Shown here one piece after another: positions 27,030 to 36,786 of a DNA stretch of 64,000 bases (within the stretch, counting starts at the first letter, position 1; every line of letters starts with the position of its first letter). The notes below the pieces were generated by a model. The model did not search any database. It was not told the DNA's origin and saw nothing but the letters and a program-made list of their open reading frames with translations. The DNA is from Arthrobacter sp. PAMC25564. GTDB taxonomy: Bacteria; Actinomycetota; Actinomycetes; Actinomycetales; Micrococcaceae. The translations under genes and the position numbers were made by a program. The stretch covers positions 1,860,001 through 1,924,000 of the forward strand of contig NZ_CP039290.1 of assembly GCF_004798705.1 (NCBI RefSeq), written 5' to 3'.

Positions 27030-28481
27030 TCAGGCCTGGTCCAGCGAGCAGGGCGCCGCGCCCGCGGTGCCCGGCGTGTTCGGCGCCCAGTGCGGGTAGC
27101 TGCGGGTGTCGTTGGCAGGGACCCAGCGGCCGGCATCCACCACGTAGTCCCAGCCGAGACCGGCCCGCCGGAGCTCCTGGATGCCGGCCAGCAGCCGTTG
27201 GGCGTCTTCCAGCCGCGAACCGAGGCCGAAGCTGGCCCGCAGCGAGCCCGAGGGCAGGCCGAGCCGGCGGATCAGCGGGTGGGCGCAGAAGCGGCCGTCA
27301 CGCAGTCCGATTCCGTGTTCCGCCGAGAGGTAGGCGGCCACGAGGCCCGCGTCGTAGCCTGCCACGGAGAAATTGACGACGCCGATGGTCCCGGCGCCCG
27401 GTTCCGTGTCGGCGAAGATCTGGTGCACGGTCACGCCGTCGATGCGCTGGAGCCCCTCGACGAGGAAAGAGCGGATGGCATTTTCATGGGCGTGCCATTG
27501 CTCCTCGTCCAGGGCCGCGATCACCTGGCTGGCGCGCGCCAGCGTGGCGGCGCCGAGGACGTTGGGGGAGCCGGCCTCGTGCCGGGCGGGCCCGGTGGTC
27601 CAGCTGACAGTGTCGAGCCTGGCGTCGCTGACGGCGCCGCCGCCGGCCAGGTGCGGGGTCCCGGCGTCGAGCCAGTCCGGCCGTCCCACCAGGACGCCGG
27701 CACCGAACGGCGCGTAGAGCTTGTGCCCCGAGAAGGCGAGGTAGTCGACGTCGTCCGCGGCGATGTCGATGCGCCGGTGCGGGGCGAGCTGGGCCGCATC
27801 GACGACGATCCGGGCCCCGTACTCGTGGGCCAGGGCGGCCAGGGCGCGGATGGGCAGGATCTCCCCGGTGACGTTGGAGGCTCCGGTGACGGCGAGCAGG
27901 CTGATCCCGCCGAGCGCCAGCTGCCCGCGCAGCCGCTCCACGGTGGCCGTGAGGGTGGGGGCGGCGACGACGCTGCGGTGCGGCACATTCTGCCACGGCA
28001 GCAGGTTGGCGTGGTGTTCGATGTCGAGGTAGAGGACCTCTCCGGTGTGCTTGCCATCGCTCACGGGCAGGCAGCCGGCCAGCAGGTTCAGGGAGTCGGT
28101 GGTGTTCCGGGTGAAGATGACCGAGTCGTCGTCCCGGCCGCCCACGAACCCGCGCACGATGGTGCGGGCGTTCTCGTAGACCGACGTGCTGATCTGGGAG
28201 GCGTAGCCGGCGCCGCGGTGGACGCTCGCGTAGAACGGGAGAATCTCGTTCAGGTAGGCCGACACCACGGACAGAGCAGGGGCCGAGGCGCCGTAGTCCA
28301 GGTTGGCGTAGCGGACGTGTCCGCCCTGGATCAGCGGGGCCTGGATCTCGGCCCCGGTCACCGCGGAGAGGGGGTGGCCCGCGACGGCAAACCGTGCGTC
28401 GGCGTCAGGCTGCTCCCCGGGGTGCGCTGCACCTTCGGCGTGGCGGAATCGGGGGCTTGCGGGAAAAGTGGCAGTTGTCAA
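27030..28481 (-). CDS. Class V aminotransferase, cysteine desulfurase-like
   Basis: PLP-dependent enzyme of 483 residues resembling SufS/CsdA. The cofactor lysine is K254 in FSGHKLYAPFG, with DAAQLAPH upstream and an EHHANLLPW substrate region. A C-terminal extension of about 40 residues is unusual. The start is TTG 28481 with GAGG five bases before it. The gene lies behind a SAM-IV riboswitch and a terminator-like hairpin, so it should be expressed when S-adenosylmethionine is low. That links it to sulfur metabolism, though the exact reaction is unknown. Confidence 0.85.
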   Translation of the reverse strand: MTTATFPASPRFRHAEGAAHPGEQPDADARFAVAGHPLSAVTGAEIQAPLIQGGHVRYANLDYGASAPALSVVSAYLNEILPFYASVHRGAGYASQISTSVYENARTIVRGFVGGRDDDSVIFTRNTTDSLNLLAGCLPVSDGKHTGEVLYLDIEHHANLLPWQNVPHRSVVAAPTLTATVERLRGQLALGGISLLAVTGASNVTGEILPIRALAALAHEYGARIVVDAAQLAPHRRIDIAADDVDYLAFSGHKLYAPFGAGVLVGRPDWLDAGTPHLAGGGAVSDARLDTVSWTTGPARHEAGSPNVLGAATLARASQVIAALDEEQWHAHENAIRSFLVEGLQRIDGVTVHQIFADTEPGAGTIGVVNFSVAGYDAGLVAAYLSAEHGIGLRDGRFCAHPLIRRLGLPSGSLRASFGLGSRLEDAQRLLAGIQELRRAGLGWDYVVDAGRWVPANDTRSYPHWAPNTPGTAGAAPCSLDQA

Positions 28482-28504
28482 AAGGACCTCGCTCGAAAAG
28501 GACC
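28480..28504 (-). repeat. Direct repeat GGTCCTTTT overlapping the start
   Basis: The minus strand carries GGTCCTTTT twice, at 28496-28504 and 28480-28488. The first copy is the terminator tail, and the second ends in the TTG start codon. Confidence 0.6.
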
Positions 28505-28521
28505 CCTCACTCCGGGGATCC
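28496..28521 (-). terminator. Expression-platform hairpin of the riboswitch
   Basis: On the minus strand the arm GGATCCCC pairs with GGGGTCC (one G-U) across a seven-base loop and is followed by TTTT. It lies between the riboswitch and the TTG start, as an intrinsic terminator of a transcriptional OFF switch would. Confidence 0.6.
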
Positions 28522-28528
28522 GCGCTTG

Positions 28529-28632
28529 CCGGGTCCGTTCCGGACCGGCCAGGTCGTCACCCGGGGCACCCCGCCGCGAATGGAGGGTTGCCGGCCAGCA
28601 AACCGGGGTTTAGCGCTGGCACTCGTGACCTG
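28529..28632 (-). promoter_or_regulatory. SAM-IV riboswitch
   Basis: The minus strand reads GGTCACGAGTGCCAGCG, then CCGGTTTGCTGGCCGGCAA and CCCTCC, then GGGGTGCCCCGGGTGACGACC. This follows the conserved core of the actinobacterial SAM-IV class (GCUGGCCGGCAACCCUCC). GGTC and GACC close P1. A further hairpin GGTCCG-gaa-CGGACC follows at 28532-28546. It binds S-adenosylmethionine and should repress the aminotransferase gene downstream. Confidence 0.85.
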
Positions 28633-28711
28633 CCACGAGCCTAGGACATCCACGCCGCCGGGGAAAAGGCCGGACTGGAATGTGAAGCCGTTTGTTACGG
28701 GACGGCGGGGC

Positions 28712-29524
28712 CTAGAGCAGGTCGTCCAGGCCGGGGTTGAGCCGCTTGAGGACTTCGGAGTGGAGGATGGAGTTGGTGGCGAGGGCGTTGCCGCCGAACG
28801 GGCCGTCTTCCCCCTCCAGCGAGGTGAAGCGGCCGCCGGCCTCGGTGACGATCGGCACCAGCGCGGCCATGTCGTAGAGGTTCAGTTCCGGCTCGCAGGC
28901 GATGTCCACCGCGCCCTCCGCGACCAGGCAGTAGGACCAGAAATCGCCGTAGGCCCGGGTGCGCCAGACTTCCTCGGTGAGGCCCAGGAACTCGTCGAGG
29001 TTGCCGCGTTGCTTCCAGCCGCCCAGGCTTGAGTAGGACAGCGACGCGTCCGAGAGCTTGGAGACGTTGGACACCTTCAGCCGGGTGGCAGCCGCCAGCG
29101 ATCGGCCCGTGTAGGCCCCGGCGCCCTTGGCCGCCCACCAGCGCTTACCCAGCGCCGGGGCGCTGACGACGCCGACGACGGGCTCGCCCTCGTCGATGAG
29201 GGCGATCAGGGTGGCCCAGACCGGGACGCCCCGGACGAAGTTCTTGGTCCCGTCGATCGGGTCGATGACCCAGCGGCGGGAGCCATGGCCGGAGCTGCCG
29301 AATTCCTCGCCGAGGACGGCATCGCGCGGTCGGGAGCGGGACAGCTGGCCGCGGATGGCTTCCTCCGCGGACTTGTCGGCGTCGGTCACCGGCGTCAGGT
29401 CTGGCTTCGTTTCGATCCGAAGGTCGAGCGCCTTGAAGCGGCTCATGGTCTGGGAATCTACGGAATCTGCCAGGACATGGGCAAGGCGCAGGTCATCGTT
29501 GTAGCTCGAAGCGGTTTGACTCAT
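28712..29524 (-). CDS. hisN: Histidinol-phosphatase, inositol-monophosphatase family
   Basis: Dephosphorylates histidinol phosphate in histidine synthesis (270 aa). Metal-binding motifs of the family are present: GEEFG near 72, DPIDGTKNF near 88, and [12 protein letters not shown] in the C-terminal part. The last has YD in place of the common WD. The actinobacterial HisN assignment rests on length and sequence character, and other IMPase activities cannot be excluded. Divergent from the M20 gene. Confidence 0.85.
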   Translation of the reverse strand: MSQTASSYNDDLRLAHVLADSVDSQTMSRFKALDLRIETKPDLTPVTDADKSAEEAIRGQLSRSRPRDAVLGEEFGSSGHGSRRWVIDPIDGTKNFVRGVPVWATLIALIDEGEPVVGVVSAPALGKRWWAAKGAGAYTGRSLAAATRLKVSNVSKLSDASLSYSSLGGWKQRGNLDEFLGLTEEVWRTRAYGDFWSYCLVAEGAVDIACEPELNLYDMAALVPIVTEAGGRFTSLEGEDGPFGGNALATNSILHSEVLKRLNPGLDDLL

Positions 29525-29712
29525 GGGTCCAAACTACCGCCAAAGCGGGCGGCCGGCCTGCAGGCCACGTTGCTGCGGCCGGATGGGCTCCCAACCCCGG
29601 GGCCGCAGCCAGGCATCACCCAACCCCCAACCGGCCTGTCAGGACTATGCTGAATTTTGCCAGCTGCGCCTGGATGGCACAGGCGCCTCGACGCCTACAG
29701 AGAGTGACGCCC

Positions 29713-30954
29713 ATGACCGGTTGCGAAACAGTATTGGCAGGCCTTGATCAGGAGCTTGGCTGGCTCCGGGAAACGTACACGCAGCTGCATCAGCATCCCG
29801 AACTGAGCCTTGAGGAGCACACGACTTCGACGCTTGCCGAGGAGAAACTCGCCGCGTTCGGCTATTCCGTGACCCGCATCGGCGGCACCGGCATCGTCGG
29901 CGTCCTCGCGAACGGGGAGGGTCCAACGGTCCTGGCCCGCGCCGACATGGATGCGTTGCCGGTCACCGAGTCCACGGGGCTGGCCTATGCGTCGGCGGTG
30001 GACGGAATCATGCACGCGTGCGGACACGACCTGCATGTCAGCGCCCTGCTCGGTGCCGCCAAGCTCATGGCGGACGGGCGCGGAGCCTGGTCCGGGACGT
30101 ATATCGCGCTGTTCCAGCCGGCCGAAGAGATTGGAGCCGGCTCCAAGGCAATGGTCGACGACGGCCTCGCAGCCAAGGTGCCCCGGCCCGACGTCGCCCT
30201 CGCCCAGCACGTGATGCCGATGGCCGCGGGGACACTCGCCACCACGGCGGGGCCGGTCCTCTCGGCCGGGGATTCGCTGAAGATCACGGTCTACGGGAAG
30301 GGCGCGCACGGCTCGATGCCGCACATGTCCGTGGATCCGGTGGTGCTGGCCTCCTCGATCGTGCTCAGGCTGCAGTCCATCGTCTCGCGGGAGACGAAGC
30401 CTGGCGACTTCGCGGTTGTCACCGTGGGGGCGCTCAACGCCGGGGCGAAATCGAACATCATCCCGGACCGGGCCACCCTCCTGCTGAACATCCGGACCTA
30501 CGACAACCAGGTCCGGTCCACGGTGCTCGCCGCGATTGAGCGGATCGTCAAGGGCGAGTGCATCACCGCAGGATCGCCCCGGGAACCCGAGTTCGAGTAC
30601 TACGACCAGTTCCCGCTGACCAGCAACGACCCCGCCGTGACAGGGCAGGTCCGGGCCGCGTTCACGGCGCATTTCGGCGCGGATGCCGTGCACACCGCCG
30701 AGAGGCAGACCGCTTCCGAGGACTTCAGCCGCATTCCGGACGCCTTCGGTGTTCCCTACACGTTCTGGCTCCTCGGCGGCGTCGACCCCGGAACCTACCA
30801 GGCCGCGGTGGCGAAGGGAACAGTGGCCCAGGACATCCCGGGCAACCACTCCCCGTTCTTTGCCCCCGTGATCGACCCGACCCTGGCCATGGGTGTCCAA
30901 GCCCATGTTGTCGCGGCACTGTCTTACCTAGCCAAGGAAGGCGTAGCACCATGA
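29713..30954 (+). CDS. M20-family amidohydrolase/carboxypeptidase
   Basis: Zinc-dependent amidohydrolase (413 aa) of the hippurate-hydrolase/IAA-amino-acid hydrolase type. Metal and catalytic motifs: ARADMDALPV, HACGHDLHVSALLGAA, PAEEIGAGSKAMVDDG and a C-terminal NHSPFF. ATG 29713 is preferred to 29647 since the extra residues are not family-like. It overlaps the MFS gene by ATGA. The coupling suggests that the transporter exports or imports its substrate or product, most likely an N-acyl amino acid or peptide. Confidence 0.88.
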   Translation: MTGCETVLAGLDQELGWLRETYTQLHQHPELSLEEHTTSTLAEEKLAAFGYSVTRIGGTGIVGVLANGEGPTVLARADMDALPVTESTGLAYASAVDGIMHACGHDLHVSALLGAAKLMADGRGAWSGTYIALFQPAEEIGAGSKAMVDDGLAAKVPRPDVALAQHVMPMAAGTLATTAGPVLSAGDSLKITVYGKGAHGSMPHMSVDPVVLASSIVLRLQSIVSRETKPGDFAVVTVGALNAGAKSNIIPDRATLLLNIRTYDNQVRSTVLAAIERIVKGECITAGSPREPEFEYYDQFPLTSNDPAVTGQVRAAFTAHFGADAVHTAERQTASEDFSRIPDAFGVPYTFWLLGGVDPGTYQAAVAKGTVAQDIPGNHSPFFAPVIDPTLAMGVQAHVVAALSYLAKEGVAP

Positions 30955-32465
30955 GTACTGCCCAGTTCCAGGCCAAGACCGAAACCCAGTGGAAGCCGAA
31001 CGATGCATGGCTGATCGGCATCGTCCTGGCCGTCATCAACTTCTGGCTGTTCGCACAGACCCTGCTGAACGTCATCCCGGGCATCCAGGGGTCGCTGGGG
31101 ATCGAGCGGACGCTGGGCAACCTCGCGGTGTCCATCACCTCGCTGTTCTCCGGGATCTTCATTGTGGTTGCCGGCGGCCTCGCCGACCGGCTGGGCCGCG
31201 TCAAAATCATGTACGTCGGCATCTACCTGAGCATCCTCGGATCCCTCCTGATCGCCCTCACCCCCGAGAACGCCGGCGGCCTCACGGCGGCCGCGCTGCT
31301 CGGCGGCCGGGTCGTCCAGGGGCTTTCGGCGGCGTGCATCATGCCCTCCACAATGGCCCTGGTGAAGAACTTCTACGAGGGCAAGGACCGCCAGCGCGCC
31401 CTGTCGTTCTGGTCGATCGGCTCGTGGGGCGGCTCGGGCTTCTGCGCCCTCTTCGGCGGCCTGATGGCGACGTCGTTCCTGGGCTGGCGGTCCATCTTCT
31501 GGATCTCGATCGTGCTCTCGATCGTCGCGCTGTTCCTGCTGCGCGGCACCCCGGAGTCCAAGTCGGCGGCGAAAGCCGGCGGCACCTTCGACTGGGGCGG
31601 CATGGTAAGCCTCATCGTCGCGCTCGTGGCACTGAACGTGTACATTTCGCAGGGCCCGCGGATCGGCTGGCTCAGCTGGACAGGCATCGGGCTCATCGCC
31701 GTCGCAGTGGTGGCTGCGCTGGTGTTCTTCGGGATCGAGACCAGCCGGACCAACCCGGTCCTGAACCTGAAGCTGTTCCGCAACGCAACCTTCGCCGGCG
31801 CCACCCTGTCGAATTTCCTGCTCAACGGCGCGGCCGGGACACTGATCGTCTCCCTCGGCCTGGTCCAGGTCGCCGCGGGCCTGTCCTCGCTGCAGTCCGG
31901 CCTGCTGACCCTCGGCTACCTGGTTGCCATCCTTGCCACCATCCGCGTCGGGGAAAAACTGCTCCAGCGCTTCGGACCGAAGCGGCCGATGATCTGGGGC
32001 AGCGCCATCGCCGGCGTCGGAATCCTGTTGACGTCAATGACCTTCACCCTGATCGGGCAATACATCGTACTGGCCGTCATCGGTTTCACCCTGTTCGGCA
32101 TCGGTCTTGGCTTCTATGCGACACCGTCCACGGACGCCGCACTCTCGAACGTGCCCGATGATGAGGCCGGTGCCGCCGCCGGCATCTACAAGATGGCCTC
32201 CTCGCTCGGCAACGCGATCGGCGTCGCGATCTCCGCGGCGCTGTACGTGGCGGCGCAGTCGATGGACCCGGCCACCATCCGGTCGTGGGGCCTGTTCATC
32301 GGGAACCAGGAGAATGTCGGCCTGCGGTTCGGCGGTGCCGTCGGAATCCTGTTCAACCTCCTGATGGTGGTTATCGCCATCATCGCCATCATGGTCACGG
32401 TCCCGAACGAGCGGCCGGCAGCCAAGCGGCCGGAGGTCCCGGCGACACCGTCGTTCGGAAGCTGA
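30951..32465 (+). CDS. MFS transporter, DHA2 type
   Basis: A 504-residue, 14-helix transporter. The A motif is GGLADRLGRVKIMYVG after helix 2. The start ATG 30951 overlaps the amidohydrolase stop, so translation is coupled; the longer open frame upstream belongs to a shadow of that gene. The N-terminus, FAQTLLNVIPGIQ, replaces the usual DxTVVNVALP motif. Likely partner of the amidohydrolase. Confidence 0.87.
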   Translation: MSTAQFQAKTETQWKPNDAWLIGIVLAVINFWLFAQTLLNVIPGIQGSLGIERTLGNLAVSITSLFSGIFIVVAGGLADRLGRVKIMYVGIYLSILGSLLIALTPENAGGLTAAALLGGRVVQGLSAACIMPSTMALVKNFYEGKDRQRALSFWSIGSWGGSGFCALFGGLMATSFLGWRSIFWISIVLSIVALFLLRGTPESKSAAKAGGTFDWGGMVSLIVALVALNVYISQGPRIGWLSWTGIGLIAVAVVAALVFFGIETSRTNPVLNLKLFRNATFAGATLSNFLLNGAAGTLIVSLGLVQVAAGLSSLQSGLLTLGYLVAILATIRVGEKLLQRFGPKRPMIWGSAIAGVGILLTSMTFTLIGQYIVLAVIGFTLFGIGLGFYATPSTDAALSNVPDDEAGAAAGIYKMASSLGNAIGVAISAALYVAAQSMDPATIRSWGLFIGNQENVGLRFGGAVGILFNLLMVVIAIIAIMVTVPNERPAAKRPEVPATPSFGS

Positions 32466-32501
32466 AGACGCGCCGGCTAGAGGACAACGTCCGCCGGGGT
32501 T

Positions 32502-32554
32502 TGTGCAGGCGCCGGTACCCGTTTGCAACGGGTGCCGGCGCCTGCACATTTTTT
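32502..32554. terminator. Bidirectional terminator between MFS gene and rsgA
   Basis: Inverted repeat with arms TGTGCAGGCGCCGGTACCC (32502-32520) and GGGTGCCGGCGCCTGCACA (32530-32548), one mismatch, nine-base loop, followed by TTTTTT. It lies between two convergent genes. Confidence 0.88.
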
Positions 32555-32568
32555 GTCCCGCCCACCGG

Positions 32569-33684
32569 TCAGGAGACGCTGCCCAGCTCCTTGGTTTCCT
32601 GGGCTTCCATCCGCGGGTCCGTGCCGAGCAGCCGGCGCAGCGAGGCGAGCCGGGCCGGTCCCGACGGCCCCGCATGGCCGGCCGCCACCCAGGCGTCGAC
32701 GCCGCAGTTGACGGCGCTCGAGTCGTGCTTGCAGCCCCGCTCGCAGTCGTCGGTGCCCGGCGCGAGGTCCGGGAAGGAGTGCAGGATCCGGTCCGGGTCC
32801 ACGTGCGCCAGCCCGAAGGACCGGATGCCGGGAGTGTCGATGATCCAGCTGCCGGCCGGGGCGCCGTTGACTTTCAGGGCCAGGGCCGAGGAAGAGGTGT
32901 GGCGTCCCCGGCCGGTCACGGCGTTGACGCCGCCGGTGGCACGCTCGGCACCGGTCAGGGCGTTGACCATGGTGGACTTCCCGACGCCGGAATGCCCCAG
33001 CATGACGGTGACCTTGCCGTCGAGGTAGCCGCGCAGCTGTGACACCGCGTCCCGGTCCAGCCGGGCGGAGAGCCCGTCGTCAGAGCGGGCGTCGATCCCG
33101 GAGGCGTCTGAGTCTGCAGTGCGGCTGATGATGACCGGGAAATCGAGGTGCTGGTAGTTGGACAACAGCTCGGCGGGATCCTTGACGTCGGCCTTGGTGA
33201 CGAGCAGCAGCGGCTCGATCCCGGCGTCGTAAGCGGCCACCAGAGCGCGGTCGATGAAGCCGGTCCGCGGTTCGGGGTTGGCGGCTGCGACCACGATCAC
33301 GAGCTGGTCGGCGTTCGCGACGACCGCGCGTTCAATGGGGTCCGTGTCATCGGCGCTGCGCCGCAGCAGGGTCCTGCGGTCCTGGATCTTCACGAGCCGG
33401 GCCAGGGTGTCCGGTTCCCCGCTGACATCCCCGACAAGGGAGACGAAGTCGCCGGCCACCACCGGGTTGCGGCGCAGTTCCCGGGCCCGGGCGGCGATGA
33501 TCTTGCGTTCATTCCCGGCGCCCTCGCCGACGACGGCCGTGTAACGTCCGCGGTCAACGGTGATGATGCGGCCGGTGACGGCGTCGTCATGACTGGGCCG
33601 GTCCTTGGTGCGCGGGCGGGTGCCCTTCTTGTTGGGCCGGATCCGGGCGTCGGATTCGTCCCAGGAATCAGTGCTGCGTGCCAC
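32569..33684 (-). CDS. rsgA: Ribosome small subunit-dependent GTPase RsgA
   Basis: Circularly permuted GTPase acting in late 30S maturation (371 aa). It has an N-terminal OB fold (about 35-100), the G4 motif LLVTKAD before G1 GHSGVGKST and G3 DTPG, then a zinc knuckle [14 protein letters not shown]. The start is GTG 33684, inside the end of aroA (17-base overlap); the longer frame through aroA is spurious. It is co-transcribed downstream of aroA, a conserved actinobacterial arrangement. Confidence 0.94.
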   Translation of the reverse strand: MARSTDSWDESDARIRPNKKGTRPRTKDRPSHDDAVTGRIITVDRGRYTAVVGEGAGNERKIIAARARELRRNPVVAGDFVSLVGDVSGEPDTLARLVKIQDRRTLLRRSADDTDPIERAVVANADQLVIVVAAANPEPRTGFIDRALVAAYDAGIEPLLLVTKADVKDPAELLSNYQHLDFPVIISRTADSDASGIDARSDDGLSARLDRDAVSQLRGYLDGKVTVMLGHSGVGKSTMVNALTGAERATGGVNAVTGRGRHTSSSALALKVNGAPAGSWIIDTPGIRSFGLAHVDPDRILHSFPDLAPGTDDCERGCKHDSSAVNCGVDAWVAAGHAGPSGPARLASLRRLLGTDPRMEAQETKELGSVS

Positions 33685-35092
33685 CGGCGGTGTCCTCGTC
33701 TCCGGTGCCTGCGGTGCCTGCGGTGCCTGCAGTGTCACCAGGGGAGCCCTGCGCCAGCATCCCGGCCCACAGCCGGGGGAAGTCCGGCATCGTCTTCGCC
33801 GTGGCCGCAATGTCCTCGACCTCGATCCCGCGCACGGCCAGGCCCAGGATGGCGCCCGCGGTGGCCATCCGGTGGTCCGCGTAGCTGTGCACGACGCCGC
33901 CGTGCAGGGCGGCGGGCCGGATGATGAGGCCGTCGGAGGTTTCCTCGGCATCGCCGCCGAGCCGGTTGATCTCGGCCACGAGGGCGGCGAGCCGGTCCGT
34001 TTCGTGCCCCCTGAGGTGGGCGATGCCGCTCAGGCGCGAGGGGCTCGTAGCCAGGGCGCAGAGCGCGGCGACGGTCGGCGCAAGCTCGCTGGTCCCGTCG
34101 AAGTCGCCGCCCCTGATCTCCGGCCCGCCGGTGACGGTCAGTGTGCCGTCCTCCAGCGTGACGGTGGCGCCCATGGCTGCCAGGATGCCGCGCCAGAGGT
34201 CGCCGACCTGGGTTGTCCCGGCCGGCCAGTCCGGGATCCGCACGGTGCCGCGGGTGGCCAGGGCCGCCGCCAGGAACGGGCCGGCGTTGGAGAGGTCCTG
34301 TTCGATCCGGTGATCGAAGGCCCGGATCGTGCCGGGCGAAACGATCCAATGGTCCGGACGCGAATCGTCCACGCTGACGCCGGCGCCGCGCAGGACGGCC
34401 ACCGTCATGGTGATGTGGTCAAGGCTGGGGACCGGGGGGCCCGAGTGCTCAAGGTGCAGGCCCTCGGTGAAGCGTGCCCCGGCCAGGAGCAGGGCGGAGA
34501 CAAACTGCGAGGAGGCACTGGCATCGATGACGAGGTGTCCGCCGCGGACCTCGCCGGTGCCCTGCACCGTGAAGGGCAGCGAGGACGCCGTGCCGCCGTC
34601 GGGAGCGGCCACCGCGACGCCGAGCCCGCCCAAGGCTTCGATGATGGTTCCCATCGGACGCTTCCGGGCATGCGGGTCGCCGTCGAACAGCGTGATGCCC
34701 TCACGAAGGGCGGCAACCGGGGGGACGAACCGCATGACAGTGCCGGCGAGGCCGCAGTCGATCGCGGTGCGTGCCGCGGGTGCCGCCAGGGGGATGGGGG
34801 TGATCGCGAGGTCGGGGCCGAAGGCGCCGTCGCCGGGGACCTCGGTGACGGTGGCGCCGAGTTGGCGCAGTGCCTCGATCATGAGGGCGGAATCCCGGGA
34901 ATGCAGGGGAGCGCGCAGCCGGGACGGGCCGTCGGCCAGGGCCGCCAGGATAAGGTACCGGTTGGTCAGGGACTTGGACCCGGGCACGGTGACGGTGGCG
35001 TCAACGGGCCGTCCGGCAAACGGTGCCCGCCAGTACGGTCCGCCGTCGGCCGGGAAGCGGGAAGCTGCTGCGGTGGAGGTGGCGCCAGTCAT
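33668..35092 (-). CDS. aroA: EPSP synthase, shikimate pathway
   Basis: Joins phosphoenolpyruvate to shikimate-3-phosphate (474 aa). Substrate motifs are PGSKSLTNR near residues 37-45, [12 protein letters not shown] near 114 and SADHRMA-like [11 protein letters not shown] near the C-terminus. The actinobacterial form GLAGT replaces GNAGT. The C-terminus has a short GTA-type repeat tail (TAGTAGTAGT) beyond the enzyme core, encoded by tandem nine-base units, and it overlaps the rsgA start. Confidence 0.95.
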   Translation of the reverse strand: MTGATSTAAASRFPADGGPYWRAPFAGRPVDATVTVPGSKSLTNRYLILAALADGPSRLRAPLHSRDSALMIEALRQLGATVTEVPGDGAFGPDLAITPIPLAAPAARTAIDCGLAGTVMRFVPPVAALREGITLFDGDPHARKRPMGTIIEALGGLGVAVAAPDGGTASSLPFTVQGTGEVRGGHLVIDASASSQFVSALLLAGARFTEGLHLEHSGPPVPSLDHITMTVAVLRGAGVSVDDSRPDHWIVSPGTIRAFDHRIEQDLSNAGPFLAAALATRGTVRIPDWPAGTTQVGDLWRGILAAMGATVTLEDGTLTVTGGPEIRGGDFDGTSELAPTVAALCALATSPSRLSGIAHLRGHETDRLAALVAEINRLGGDAEETSDGLIIRPAALHGGVVHSYADHRMATAGAILGLAVRGIEVEDIAATAKTMPDFPRLWAGMLAQGSPGDTAGTAGTAGTGDEDTAGGTQH

Positions 35093-35099
35093 CGCCGTC

Positions 35100-35648
35100 T
35101 TAGGCCCCGACGGCGTGGTCTACGGCCTTGCGGGCCGCTTTGTCGGCCTGTTTCAGCCGCTTGCCGGTGCTCTTCCGGGCATCCGCAGCGAAGTGCCCCG
35201 CGGTCTTCCGGGCGTCCGCGGCGAGGTGTTCGGCGCGCCAGGCCAGGCTGGGCTTGCCGGCGGTATCCACGGAGGCCAGCAGCACGCCGCCGGTCAGCGA
35301 GACGTTCTTGAGCAGCTGCTTGCGCCGGGCATCGCGGCCCTGCTTCGAAGAGATGTCCGCGCTGCGCCATTCAACGTAGCCGTTGAGCGCCGAGATGACG
35401 GCCAGGACCGTGGCCGCGAGGCGGGCGGACTTGCCGAGGGCGAAGCACACCCCGGCGCCGATCTGCGTCCCGCCGATGACGCGTGCCAGGACCTTTTCGT
35501 TGGCCTGGAAGGGCAGTGATTCAGCCGCGCGGCGCAGCAGGGGGGACAACTGGGCCGCAGTGTCATCAGCATTCTTAAGCTTGTCCATGCCTGCGAGGAC
35601 GAAACTGGAGGCGAGCATGGGACGGGCGAGAAAGCGGACAGCGGACAT
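35100..35648 (-). CDS. DoxX-family membrane protein
   Basis: A 182-residue protein whose N-terminal 120 residues form about four membrane segments with the DoxX-type start [20 protein letters not shown]. The C-terminal 50 residues are Ala/Lys-rich ([17 protein letters not shown]). It lies seven bases upstream of aroA on the same strand and divergent from the sigma factor gene. Possible role in redox or membrane stress, inferred from position beside sigR only. Confidence 0.8.
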   Translation of the reverse strand: MSAVRFLARPMLASSFVLAGMDKLKNADDTAAQLSPLLRRAAESLPFQANEKVLARVIGGTQIGAGVCFALGKSARLAATVLAVISALNGYVEWRSADISSKQGRDARRKQLLKNVSLTGGVLLASVDTAGKPSLAWRAEHLAADARKTAGHFAADARKSTGKRLKQADKAARKAVDHAVGA

Positions 35649-35717
35649 GAATTTCCTCCTGGATGGATGAACCGCGGAATCTGTGCGGGAGAACCGGTTC
35701 TAGTCTTGCACTTTTGC

Positions 35718-35743
35718 GGAATATTTGCGTGTTGCCCGTGGTT
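35718..35743 (+). promoter_or_regulatory. Auto-regulated SigR-type promoter, GGAAT-N18-GTT
   Basis: GGAAT at 35718-35722 and GTT at 35741-35743 with exactly 18 bases between, matching the consensus recognised by SigR/SigH-type factors. The predicted transcript would begin about 35750 and include the TTG start at 35845. This suggests positive autoregulation under thiol stress. Confidence 0.75.
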
Positions 35744-35844
35744 GTCAATGGCAGGTTCCAGCTGCTTTAAATGGCTGTATTACGGGTTGGCTCAGTCCGT
35801 CACAACGGGCCTGCAGGCAGACAGCGACAAAGGGAGGCAGAGAT

Positions 35845-36786
35845 TTGATTTTGGTGAAGGACAGCATAGCGCTGAACACCCGTCCCCTTGGCCCCTGGAC
35901 CATGACGCTGCCGGGACCCGCAGCGGAAGCTGCGGAGGGAGTTTCGGGTGGCCGCCGGAAGGTGACAGTAGACTTGAAGGCAATGAGCACCATGGACCCG
36001 GCCGTTACGGCCATGCACGAGGTTGCCGGAAACGACGCCGATCCCGCCAGGACGCCCGTCGCCAGCAAGGCCGGCGCACCGGCATCCTCCCGGACACGGC
36101 TTGGCGCGGAACCGGAGCCGGCCGATGGGGCGGCAGTGGACGGGGCGGCCGATCAGCCGCTGGACGTCTCCGCCGAAACGCCGGAAGAGCGCCGGATCCG
36201 GTTCGAGCGTGACGCCATGCAGTACGTCGACCAGCTCTATTCCGCCGCCATGCGGATGGCACGGAATCCCTCGGATGCCGAGGACCTGGTCCAGGAGGCG
36301 TACACAAAGGCGTTTTCTGCCTTCCACCAGTACAAGCCGGGAACCAACCTGAAGGCCTGGCTGTACCGCATCCTCACCAACACCTACATCAACTTGTACC
36401 GCAAGCGGCAGCGCGAACCGCTGCAATCGAATTCGGACACCATCGAGGACTGGCAGCTGGCGCGGGCCGAGTCCCATACCTCCTCGGGGCTGCGTTCCGC
36501 CGAGGCCGAGGCGTTGGACCACCTGCCGGACTCCGATGTCAAGCGGGCCCTGCAATCGATCCCGGAGGAGTTCCGGCTGGCCGTCTACTTCGCCGACGTC
36601 GAGGGCTTCGCGTACAAGGAAATTTCAGACATCATGAACACGCCGATCGGGACGGTCATGTCCCGGTTGCACCGAGGCCGGAAGATGCTCCGGGATATGC
36701 TGGCCGACTACGCCTCCGAGCGGGGATTCAAGGCCGCAGATTCCACCGCCGCGGCCGAAAGCAAGAAACAGGAGAACGGGAAATGA
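35845..36786 (+). CDS. sigR: ECF sigma factor, SigR/SigH type
   Basis: Thiol-stress sigma factor. Region 2 covers [18 protein letters not shown] and region 4 [22 protein letters not shown], with the DNA-binding helix [15 protein letters not shown]. The conserved domain starts near [13 protein letters not shown], so about 110 residues precede it if translation begins at TTG 35845. That TTG has AGGGAGG seven bases upstream, the best ribosome site in the region. Shorter products from ATG 35984 or 35993 are possible. It overlaps rsrA by ATGA, which ensures co-synthesis with its inhibitor. Confidence 0.92.
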   Translation: MILVKDSIALNTRPLGPWTMTLPGPAAEAAEGVSGGRRKVTVDLKAMSTMDPAVTAMHEVAGNDADPARTPVASKAGAPASSRTRLGAEPEPADGAAVDGAADQPLDVSAETPEERRIRFERDAMQYVDQLYSAAMRMARNPSDAEDLVQEAYTKAFSAFHQYKPGTNLKAWLYRILTNTYINLYRKRQREPLQSNSDTIEDWQLARAESHTSSGLRSAEAEALDHLPDSDVKRALQSIPEEFRLAVYFADVEGFAYKEISDIMNTPIGTVMSRLHRGRKMLRDMLADYASERGFKAADSTAAAESKKQENGK

